25,736 nt of DNA from a virus, in IMG/VR virus record IMGVR_UViG_3300017991_000372, positions 1 to 25,736 of that record. The stretch is one strand, 5' to 3'. Of this stretch, positions 6,214-12,241 are shown piece after piece (position 1 is the stretch's first letter; each line of letters begins with the position of its first letter). The notes beneath the pieces were generated by a model that was not told the origin of the DNA, searched no databases, and was given only the letters and a program-made list of their open reading frames with translations. The translations under genes and the position numbers were made by a program.

Positions 6214-6541
6214 CCATCGACTTCAACACTATTTCAACATCCAATCCCCAACCGACCGAACTGACCGAACACCACGAAACCGGGGTAACCGAAGGCCCCA
6301 CAACTCAAGACCTAACCCCCTCGATTCTGCCAGAATTCTGCCAACCCCCGCACCGGTAGGCTCGTTTCTTTCGCTTCCTTCGGTACGGGGTGTTGCCCGC
6401 CAGGCCGCGCCGTTGTGCGGTTTTCGGGCTCTCGGGGGCCTGAGCGAATGTTAGGCGAAGGTGGGGCGGGTCAGAGTGTGAAGCTCTGGCCCCGCTTCTG
6501 CTGCCGCCCAAGCATCCCCTGGATAAGCCCTTACCGCACAG
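6212..6541. other. Non-coding stretch, probable attP region
   Basis: About 330 bases without a credible gene. It contains the first pair of 11-bp repeats (6324-6345) and an imperfect hairpin GCGGGTCAGAG (6466-6476) with CTCTG/CCCGC (6484-6495). No full tRNA-like 3' end was recognised, so the 15-50 bp att core cannot be placed. Phage attachment sites normally lie next to the integrase 3' end, which is at 6542 here. Confidence 0.5.
6324..6345. repeat. Tandem 11-bp repeat pair, copy 1 (candidate integrase arm site)
   Basis: ATTCTGCCAGA (6324-6334) followed directly by ATTCTGCCAAC (6335-6345). The 11-bp period is about one helical turn. The unit recurs at 6589-6610 with a single base difference across 22 bases. 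Paired direct repeats flanking an attachment core are typical of arm-type sites bound by the N-terminal domain of tyrosine integrases. Confidence 0.6.
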
Positions 6542-7594
6542 TCACTTACCGTTTCCCGGGCCCTTCCCGCCGTTCCCACCATCCGGGGATTCTGCCAGGA
6601 TTCTGCCAACATCGAGCCTCTCCATGCCTGCCTGGAGGTCCCCTGGGACCAAGTGCGCGTACTGTTCGGCGGTGATCTCCACAGTCGCGTGACCGAGGAT
6701 CTTCGAAAGCTGGTAGATATCCCCGCCCGCCCGCAGATAGTTGGTGGCAAAGGTGTGCCGAAGGTCGTGGGGGCTGACCTTAGAGATACCCACCCGGTCC
6801 CGTGCCCGCTTGAACGCTTTCCAAACCGAACCCCGAGTGAACGGAAAGAGCCTCTCGCCCTGGCGGTCCAACTCGCCGAGGATGCCCTCCATCGCGTCGC
6901 TGACGGGCAGGTGGCGCTGCTTGCGACCCTTACCTCTCACGCGAACCGTGCGGTCGATGTCCGCCCATCTCAGCGCCAGACACTCCGATACACGCATCCC
7001 GGTCGCCCACATCCACCGGACCAGCAGGCGGTACTTCGGGGTGATCTCCGCAAGCAGGGTGCGGACCTGCTCGTCGGTGAGCACCACCTCCCGGGCGGTT
7101 CGGCCGGTCCGGAAGCGGGGCACGTCAGAGCAGGGGTTGGACTGGATCCAGTTGCGGTCGGTTGCCCACTGGAGGAAGGCGTGAACGAAGCCGCGCTCCC
7201 TGCTGGCCGTGATGGGCTTGATCTCTTCGCGCTCCATGCGGCCCTTCCAGTGCGCGAGCAGCTCCTCGGTCCGCGGGGGCCAGGAGCAGTCATCCAGCAC
7301 CCGGGGTATCACATCGCGATAGCGCTCGACGGTGAGCTCGCTGTGGTCGTCGCTCACCTCCAGGGCATCGAAGTAATCCGACTCCACGGCCATCCGGGGC
7401 CTCACGCTCCCGCTCCGGCCCAGCAGGGCGGCGAGGTTCCCCTCCTCCACCTGTCCCCGGATCGAGTTCGCCACCCGCTTATTCTTCGTCTTCGTCGAGC
7501 GCCTCAGCCGCTTGCCGGTGGGCGATAGGTCGGGCGGGATGTCGAGGTACCAGTAGTCGGAATCGGTGGGTTTGTAGAGCCGGACGTACTTCAC
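6542..7594 (-). CDS. int: Tyrosine recombinase, phage integrase
   Basis: 350 residues. Catalytic residues of the family are all visible: R201 in TGMRVSECLALRW, Lys in RGKGRKQRHLP (220-229), H276 and R279 in SPHDLRHTFAT, H302 in LGHATVEIT and Tyr nucleophile Y312 in EQYAHL. A SAM-like core-binding region spans roughly 70-160 and the first ~60 residues look like an arm-binding domain. It catalyses attP x attB integration and, with excisionase, excision. Its ATG overlaps the stop of the upstream Cys4 gene by 4 bases, making it the last gene of the leftward lysogeny operon. The C-terminus beyond Y312 is Gly-rich and contains repeat copy 2. Confidence 0.95.
   Translation of the reverse strand: MKYVRLYKPTDSDYWYLDIPPDLSPTGKRLRRSTKTKNKRVANSIRGQVEEGNLAALLGRSGSVRPRMAVESDYFDALEVSDDHSELTVERYRDVIPRVLDDCSWPPRTEELLAHWKGRMEREEIKPITASRERGFVHAFLQWATDRNWIQSNPCSDVPRFRTGRTAREVVLTDEQVRTLLAEITPKYRLLVRWMWATGMRVSECLALRWADIDRTVRVRGKGRKQRHLPVSDAMEGILGELDRQGERLFPFTRGSVWKAFKRARDRVGISKVSPHDLRHTFATNYLRAGGDIYQLSKILGHATVEITAEQYAHLVPGDLQAGMERLDVGRILAESPDGGNGGKGPGNGK
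6589..6610. repeat. Tandem 11-bp repeat pair, copy 2, inside the integrase 3' end
   Basis: ATTCTGCCAGG (6589-6599) plus ATTCTGCCAAC (6600-6610). It encodes (on the minus strand) the integrase residues around GRILAES, near residue 333. Direct orientation relative to copy 1, 265 bases apart. Being inside coding sequence, it may serve both as codons and as a binding site. Confidence 0.6.
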
Positions 7595-7797
7595 GACTCG
7601 ATACGCGGTCTGCCCTCGCGCTCAGCATACTCCGGGCACAGTCCATCGACAGGGCTGCGCTCCTTCATGCACCGCGCCCGGATGCTCACGCTCAGGCCCA
7701 CGAAGCCGCCGGATCGGCCGTCCTCGGGGAAGGCGCCGATGCCGATGGCCAGGTGTTCGCAGCTCTCGCAGAGCTCGGGGATCTGGGAGGGTTTCAC
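7591..7797 (-). CDS. Small Cys4 protein upstream of integrase
   Basis: 68 residues. C10 and C13 (CESC) plus C43 and C54 could form one zinc site. No TM. It begins 7 bases after the stop of the SH3 protein gene and overlaps int by 4 bases, so it belongs to the repressor-to-integrase operon. Similar short Cys-containing proteins occur beside phage integrases, but no function is known to me. Confidence 0.7.
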   Translation of the reverse strand: MKPSQIPELCESCEHLAIGIGAFPEDGRSGGFVGLSVSIRARCMKERSPVDGLCPEYAEREGRPRIES

Positions 7798-7804
7798 GGG
7801 CTAG

Positions 7805-8230
7805 CTACTTCGGCCGTGTCAGCGATACCTTGGTCCAGCCTGACCACCCCACATCCTGTTCGGTAACCCGGAATCTGATCCAGCCGCCTCGACGCTCAAG
7901 GACATATAGGGTCTCGGACTGCGTAAGCTCGCCCCCGGTGTCGCGGCCGGAATCTTCGGACGGGCCAGTCCATACGGGCGTATCGGCCGAGACCGGAGCG
8001 CGCATTTCAATGACCCCAGGGGGTAGGTTTGGCGAAGCATCCTCCGCCTGGTCTACCCCTGACTGGTATCCCAGCACAACCAGAAACCCGACGAGCGCCA
8101 GGAACCCGAGCTTCATGTAGGAGCCACGCCTCCACCTACGGCGCGTCGCCTCCGGTATGTCCCTGGTGCAGTACGGGCAGAACGTGGCCCGTACATCGAC
8201 CTTCTTCCGGCAGTTGGGGCATTTCGGCAT
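7805..8230 (-). CDS. Zinc-ribbon, TM, SH3-like protein of the lysogeny operon
   Basis: 141 residues from ATG 8230, chosen because GGGGGGA precedes it; an upstream ATG (8248) lacks an RBS. Order: zinc ribbon with C4/C7 and C18/C21, basic patch (RRRWRRGS), TM at about 39-55 (MKLGFLALVGFLVVLGY), acidic linker, and a bacterial SH3-like domain at about 75-138 ending in GWSGWTKVSL. This predicts a cytoplasmic ribbon and an SH3 domain outside the membrane, which could contact cell wall. It follows the repressor by 32 bases and is likely expressed in lysogens. Superinfection exclusion is a reasonable guess, not shown. Confidence 0.75.
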   Translation of the reverse strand: MPKCPNCRKKVDVRATFCPYCTRDIPEATRRRWRRGSYMKLGFLALVGFLVVLGYQSGVDQAEDASPNLPPGVIEMRAPVSADTPVWTGPSEDSGRDTGGELTQSETLYVLERRGGWIRFRVTEQDVGWSGWTKVSLTRPK

Positions 8231-8262
8231 GTGATCCCCCCCATGCATTCTCGCGATAAACG

Positions 8263-8595
8263 CTAATCAGTCTTGGTCCTCTCCCTCTTCGCCGAGGACT
8301 TTCTTGATGGGTCGGGCTGTCGCGGGGCGACGCGGCCTGCCGCTGAGCTTTCGTACTCCGACCCTGGGCCGAGGAAGAAGATGACCTCGTCCTCTATCTC
8401 CAGGGCCTTCAGTAGCAACCTCAGCGAATCGGTGTTGATGCCGCGGTCTCCTCGCTCGAACTCATAGATCGTATCCCAGTGCAGCCCCTTTCCCTCAGGA
8501 TCCAGCTCACGGGTACGCCTACTCAGCTCCTTCGCGGAACCGAATCCTCGATAGGACCTCCACGCCCTGAGCAGTCTTCCCCAGTCCCTTGACAT
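8263..8595 (-). CDS. XRE-family phage repressor
   Basis: 110 residues from ATG 8595 (GGAAG about 10 bases upstream); a longer frame to 8718 would start upstream of the predicted leftward promoter. Residues 4-70 contain an HTH_3-type fold: LLRAWRSYRGFGSAKELSRRT, then W.TIYEFERGDRGIN and the hydrophobic helix LRLLLKAL. There is no LexA-like autoprotease domain; the C-terminus is a basic/Ser-rich tail. It is the first gene of the leftward operon, divergent from the excisionase-like gene, the normal place for a lysogeny repressor. Inactivation on induction must use another mechanism, possibly an antirepressor. Confidence 0.8.
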   Translation of the reverse strand: MSRDWGRLLRAWRSYRGFGSAKELSRRTRELDPEGKGLHWDTIYEFERGDRGINTDSLRLLLKALEIEDEVIFFLGPGSEYESSAAGRVAPRQPDPSRKSSAKRERTKTD

Positions 8596-8664
8596 GCGGG
8601 AAACACTTCCGGGTGGGGGGTCGACGGGCAACTCCCTTGCGCATGATTTACGGATTTTTACGTA

Positions 8665-8693
8665 ATTATCTTGCATATCCCCGTAGTGAGTGA
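8665..8693 (-). promoter_or_regulatory. Candidate leftward lysogeny promoter
   Basis: On the minus strand, GATAAT (8670 to 8665) is a good -10; the -35 region (8693-8688, TCACTC) is poor, suggesting activation or weak activity. Predicted start near 8658. TTACGTAA (8658-8665), a perfect palindrome overlapping it, is a candidate operator, and TTTACG occurs twice 10 bases apart (8647 and 8657). Confidence 0.4.
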
Positions 8694-8699
8694 TACGAT
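8671..8699 (+). promoter_or_regulatory. Candidate rightward early promoter
   Basis: TTGCAT (8671-8676), 17-base spacer, TACGAT (8694-8699). Start predicted near 8706, just before ATG 8711. It abuts the leftward -10, so one bound repressor at TTACGTAA could affect both promoters. CGTA (8682-8685) and TACG (8694-8697) form a second short inverted repeat. Confidence 0.45.
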
Positions 8700-8710
8700 G
8701 CGCCGCAGCT

Positions 8711-8911
8711 ATGGACACTCAGACCGAACAGACGCCGCAGCTCATGACCGTAAAGGAGGTCGCCGAGCTCCTCGGGATAACCGACCGGGCCGTCTATGGA
8801 CGTGTCGCACGGAAGGAGATCCCACACATCAAGCTCGGCAACCTGTTGCGATTCAATCGCGCCGAGATCCTGGCGTGGCTGAAGGACAATAGCGTGAAGC
8901 CTGCCTCCTAA
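8711..8911 (+). CDS. Excisionase-like helix-turn-helix protein
   Basis: 66 residues. MTVKEVAELLGITDRAVYGR... to LLRFNRAEILAWLKDN (12-60) is the MerR/excisionase-type HTH_17 domain, with the typical wing and the RF.R.EI..WL ending. The family includes Xis and AlpA-like regulators that bend DNA or control integrase. Divergent from the repressor and first gene of the early operon. No RBS precedes ATG 8711 and the predicted transcript starts about 5 bases upstream, so it may be a near-leaderless mRNA; ATG 8744 would be an alternative, also without a clear RBS. Confidence 0.75.
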   Translation: MDTQTEQTPQLMTVKEVAELLGITDRAVYGRVARKEIPHIKLGNLLRFNRAEILAWLKDNSVKPAS

Positions 8912-8927
8912 CCCCGAACCCCCGGTA

Positions 8928-8951
8928 GGCAGACCGGGCCCGGTTTCTGCC
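8928..8951 (+). promoter_or_regulatory. Hairpin between the excisionase-like and CII-like genes
   Basis: GGCAGACCG (8928-8936), loop GGCC, CGGT (8941-8944), two-base TT bulge, CTGCC (8947-8951). A 9-bp stem with no T run afterwards. Position right after the first early gene fits an attenuator or antitermination-type site, comparable in place to lambda tR1, but nothing proves this. Confidence 0.45.
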
Positions 8952-8970
8952 ACGACGCGAGAGGTGAGAG

Positions 8971-9462
8971 ATGCCGAACGAAGACGCCATCCAGAAGAGA
9001 CGCTCCTCCGATCCGGTCTACCGGGTCCTCCAGGAGGAGTACCAAGCCAGCCGCTGGCACGGGAAGGTGATCGCCAGCGTGCTGGGGATGCCCGACCGCA
9101 CGGCCTACAACCGGCTGGAGGGGATCACCCCCCTGAGTCCGGCGGAGATCTTGGAGCTCACCATCGAGCTCGGCTCCCCGCGCCTGCTCAACGCCTACCT
9201 CAAGTCCCGCGGCTCGGGCTACCGCCTGCGCCTGGCGATCCACGTAGAGGGAGCCCCCGACCTGGAGGCCATCGCCCAGGCCATGGTGGACGGATACGCC
9301 GAGCTCTGCTCGCTCTACGAGGATGTCCGGGACGCGCTCGCCGACGGGCGCATCACACCCACCGAGCGCCGCAGGATCCGCCGCCACATCGACGTCTGCC
9401 TACAGAAGGCCCTGGCCGCGCCGATGGGCATCATCGGTGAGGGGGAGGCGATCACGGTATGA
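8971..9462 (+). CDS. CII/CP76-like phage regulatory protein
   Basis: 163 residues; GAGAGGTGAGAG precedes ATG 8971. The middle resembles a DNA-binding region (HGKVIASVLGMPDRTAYNRLEG) and the C-terminal half ends with DGRITPTERRRIRRHIDVCLQKAL, a pattern known from phage regulatory proteins of the CP76/CII group (Pfam Phage_CP76). By family knowledge such proteins influence the lysis-lysogeny decision. Placement directly after the excisionase-like gene agrees. Its stop overlaps the next ATG (ATGA). Confidence 0.7.
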   Translation: MPNEDAIQKRRSSDPVYRVLQEEYQASRWHGKVIASVLGMPDRTAYNRLEGITPLSPAEILELTIELGSPRLLNAYLKSRGSGYRLRLAIHVEGAPDLEAIAQAMVDGYAELCSLYEDVRDALADGRITPTERRRIRRHIDVCLQKALAAPMGIIGEGEAITV

Positions 9463-9596
9463 GGTGGCTCCGCGATGTGATCGAGCGCTGGGCCGCCCGC
9501 CGGTGGGGCACCTTCCCCGAGGACAGAGACCGGATCCGCCGGGCCACCGAGGCCTACCTGGACGCACCCGAACGCCTGGAGGCGACGGGAGGATGA
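9459..9596 (+). CDS. Tiny basic ORF between regulators
   Basis: 45 residues (MRWLRDVIERWAARRWG...), Arg/Trp-rich, coupled by ATGA overlaps to both the preceding CII-like gene and the following HTH gene. It has no recognisable domain. The tight overlaps on both sides and the absence of a gap otherwise support it being translated. Confidence 0.6.
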   Translation: MRWLRDVIERWAARRWGTFPEDRDRIRRATEAYLDAPERLEATGG

Positions 9597-9832
9597 AGCG
9601 CAGATACCTCAGCCCCGGCGAGATCGCAGAGAACCTGAGCCTGACCGATACGACCGTGCGCAACTGGACGCGGGCCGCGCTCCGCACCGGCAGGCTCATT
9701 GAGGGCGAGGACGTACTGGTCCTGGGCAGCGCGAAGCGGACCCTGCTGAGGATCGACCTGGAGGCATTCAAGCGGGCGGCGAGAGTGCGCCGTCCGGGGC
9801 GGCCGGTTGAGCCGCTGCGACAGGGGGGATGA
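9593..9832 (+). CDS. Small HTH DNA-binding protein
   Basis: 79 residues; ATG 9593 overlaps the previous stop and has GGGAGG just upstream. Residues 5-28 (YLSPGEIAENLSLTDTTVRNWTRA) form a helix-turn-helix like those of MerR/excisionase-type proteins, then a short hydrophobic wing and a basic C-terminus (RVRRPGRP). Likely a transcriptional regulator or replication-linked DNA-binding protein of the early operon. The specific role is unknown. Confidence 0.65.
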   Translation: MKRRYLSPGEIAENLSLTDTTVRNWTRAALRTGRLIEGEDVLVLGSAKRTLLRIDLEAFKRAARVRRPGRPVEPLRQGG

Positions 9833-9875
9833 GTTGACAGTGAGCACCAATCCGAACGAACGCGAGGAGCAGACC

Positions 9876-11075
9876 ATGACCAACGAGACAACCGCGCTTG
9901 AGCGAGCAGTCGCCGGCGCACCGACACAGCAGGAAGTGGAGGAGCTCCGCCAGCGCGGTGCCCTCCTCGTCCAGAAGTCCAAGGAGCTGCAGTCCCTTGC
10001 AAAGGAGATCGAGGGATGCCAGTGGGGCAGCGGCTCCTCCCTGGTGAAGGGTAGCAACTTCAGCGAGGCTACGCGAATGGCCTTCGCGAAGTTCTGTTAC
10101 CTCACCAAGGCCAACCCCATGATCCACATCGATGTGCTCGGTGGGGGTCCCTACCTGAATGCGGAGTACTGGTCGGACAAGATGAACTCCGACCCCACCT
10201 TCATCCGCTACGAGCAGTTCCCGATTGACAGGGGAACCGAGGCCAAGTGGCGGGAACGTGCCAAGCGGCTCCGTGCCCAGGCTTCAGAGCTCAAGGACCT
10301 GGAACCCCAGCGGGCCGCGGATTTCATCGGAAAGGCCCAGTATGCCGAAGACAAGGCCGACTGGGTCGAAGAGCAGCGCATCCAGTGGGAGGTCCCGGAC
10401 GCGGCACCCTCGGCCTACCTGACGGACATCTACAAGTTCGGCAACCACGCACCCCTCGAGAAGATCCGCTCCGGCGAGATCCAGGACTTCGACAGGTACG
10501 TGGTGAAGGTGAGCGAGGCCAACTGGGCCGGGAACAAGAGCAGTGATCCGGTCGGGAAGGCCGAGGCCGAGAAGACCGCTCGGACCCGCTCACTGAGACG
10601 AGCCGGCGTGCGGGCATTCTCGGCATGGCTCCAGCAGTACGAGCAGGAGATCTCCAAGGTGGAGAACGCCATGGAGGCCGAGTTCGAGATCATCATGGAC
10701 GAGCGTGCCGAAGAGCGTGCTTCCCTCCCCAGCTCCGACGAACCACAGGCCGTCAGCACCTCCCAGGGGGAGCCGAGCGTGGCCCAGGAGGACGAGGCTC
10801 AGGACCTGCCGTCCGCTACCGACCCCGCGGTGGAAGAGGACATACCTGCTCCTGAGATCAGCGAAGAGGAACAGAGCCTGGATGAGCCCGAGCCCTTCGA
10901 CCGGGGGGACTGGCACCGGAAGTACTTTGCCTTATTGAAGGAGGCGGGGATCGACGAGCGGAAGCCGTGGCAGGTAGACAACTTCCTGCCCGAGTCGGTC
11001 ACCGAGTGGGAGCCTCACCACTATAAGACCGCCTGCCGGCTCCTCGAGGAAATCGTTGAGGGGGCGAGAGCATGA
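9876..11075 (+). CDS. Putative recombination / ssDNA-annealing-type protein
   Basis: 399 residues; start ATG 9876 has GAGGAG 8-9 bases upstream, whereas GTG-type starts further up lack one. The N-terminal region is a coiled helix, then a conserved-looking core (FCYLTKANPMIHIDVLGGGPYLNAEYW), and EKTARTRSLRRAGVRAFSAWL near 225-250 recalls the KA.TRAL.RAL motif of RecT/Erf/Rad52-like annealing proteins. An acidic linker (about 280-345) separates a C-terminal helical domain. Position immediately before SbcD/SbcC genes strengthens a recombination role. I could not assign a specific family; a structural or ssDNA-binding role is an alternative. Confidence 0.5.
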   Translation: MTNETTALERAVAGAPTQQEVEELRQRGALLVQKSKELQSLAKEIEGCQWGSGSSLVKGSNFSEATRMAFAKFCYLTKANPMIHIDVLGGGPYLNAEYWSDKMNSDPTFIRYEQFPIDRGTEAKWRERAKRLRAQASELKDLEPQRAADFIGKAQYAEDKADWVEEQRIQWEVPDAAPSAYLTDIYKFGNHAPLEKIRSGEIQDFDRYVVKVSEANWAGNKSSDPVGKAEAEKTARTRSLRRAGVRAFSAWLQQYEQEISKVENAMEAEFEIIMDERAEERASLPSSDEPQAVSTSQGEPSVAQEDEAQDLPSATDPAVEEDIPAPEISEEEQSLDEPEPFDRGDWHRKYFALLKEAGIDERKPWQVDNFLPESVTEWEPHHYKTACRLLEEIVEGARA

Positions 11076-12241
11076 AGTCCCTCCACGCCTCCGACACGCA
11101 CCTGAACTTCCGGGCGTACTCCGCTCTCATCGAGGGTCGGAACGCACGGGAGGTCGACGTCGAGCGGGCCTGGCAGCGGCTCGTGGACATCTCCGTAGAG
11201 GAGAGGCCCGACCTGGTCGCACTGGCCGGCGACATCTTCCACCACCCCAGGCCCGGGTTCCGCGCGGTGAAGGCCTACCGCGACGGGATTCGGCGCATCA
11301 TCGAGGATACCCGAGCCCGGGTGATCATCCTCCAGGGCAACCACGATGCGGTGAAGACCGCGGACGCCCTGAGCCCGATCTGGATCCCAGACGACTACGA
11401 TCGGGTCTACATCATCACAGAGCCCCAGCGGGTCCGCATGGAGACCGCGGAGGGAGAGAAGATCTCCGTGGCCTGCTTCCCCTTCGTCGGGCTGGGGGAG
11501 CCGCAGACGTACCGGCTCCGCCCCGAGGAGGACGCGGACATCAACATCCTCCTCATGCACGCCGCGGTGAAGTCCTCAGAGGCCGAAGGAGCCCTCCCAT
11601 TCTTCTACCAGGGCCCGCATGCCCTGGACGTGGGGCGGGAGGCTGAGCGGTGGGACATCATCGCCCTGGGGGACTACCACGAGTTCACCCCGCTGCATCC
11701 CTTCCGGCCAGTCTTCTACTCCGGATCCATCGAGCGGACCTCGAGCAACATCTGGGTCGAGCACGAGCCGAAGGGGGTCGTGGTGTGCGAGACCGGATCG
11801 GAGCCGGACATGATGACGGTCTACCGATTCCGGGAGATCGAGACCCGCCCGATGCAGGACTACGACCTGGGTGACTTCGACCTGCCCCCCGGGGCCTCCG
11901 CCGAGGAAGTGAACGGAGCGCTCCGGGAGGCCCTCACCTACGACACCACCAAGGATGCCATCGTCCGCCTGAAGGTGGACAGCTTCCCCCGCGGCCAGCG
12001 TGACGAGATCGACTGGACGCTGGTGCGTGAGCTGAAAGCCCACTGCCTCCACTTCCAGCTGAATCTCCGCTTCGCCGAGGGCGCTGCCGTCGAGCTCGGA
12101 GACCGCCGGGAGCGAGGGGCGAAGACCCTGGTCCAGGAGGCCCAGGAGTTCTTCGCCGAGGATGAGAACGAGGTCCGGGAGTGCGCCCTTCGGTACCTGA
12201 CCGCGGGTGATCCCGAGGCCGAGGAGGAGGTGTCCGCATGA
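11072..12241 (+). CDS. sbcD: SbcD/Mre11-type nuclease subunit
   Basis: 389 residues. Metallophosphoesterase motifs: D8 and H10 (SDTH), D54 (GDIFHH), N90-H91-D92 (GNHD), H163 (LLMHAA), and GDYHEF (200-205). These coordinate two metal ions. With SbcC it forms a complex with ATP-dependent exonuclease and endonuclease activity on DNA ends and hairpins. It starts in the ATGA overlap with the previous gene and overlaps sbcC likewise. C-terminal ~120 residues probably form the capping and SbcC-binding parts. In phages such pairs act in recombination-dependent replication or end processing (T4 gp46/47 analogue). Confidence 0.92.
   Translation: MKSLHASDTHLNFRAYSALIEGRNAREVDVERAWQRLVDISVEERPDLVALAGDIFHHPRPGFRAVKAYRDGIRRIIEDTRARVIILQGNHDAVKTADALSPIWIPDDYDRVYIITEPQRVRMETAEGEKISVACFPFVGLGEPQTYRLRPEEDADINILLMHAAVKSSEAEGALPFFYQGPHALDVGREAERWDIIALGDYHEFTPLHPFRPVFYSGSIERTSSNIWVEHEPKGVVVCETGSEPDMMTVYRFREIETRPMQDYDLGDFDLPPGASAEEVNGALREALTYDTTKDAIVRLKVDSFPRGQRDEIDWTLVRELKAHCLHFQLNLRFAEGAAVELGDRRERGAKTLVQEAQEFFAEDENEVRECALRYLTAGDPEAEEEVSA

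Noticed and set aside
6212-6541. tRNA fragment as att core
   Set aside because: Looked for a T-loop GGTTCGA-type sequence and acceptor stem; nothing convincing was found.
6415-6675. Short plus-strand frame across the attP region
   Set aside because: No RBS, non-protein-like composition, overlaps the integrase 3' end and the repeats.
6653-7528. Plus-strand open frame (291 codons) opposite int
   Set aside because: Antisense to the integrase with all catalytic residues present; Pro/His/Leu-rich product of a shadow frame.
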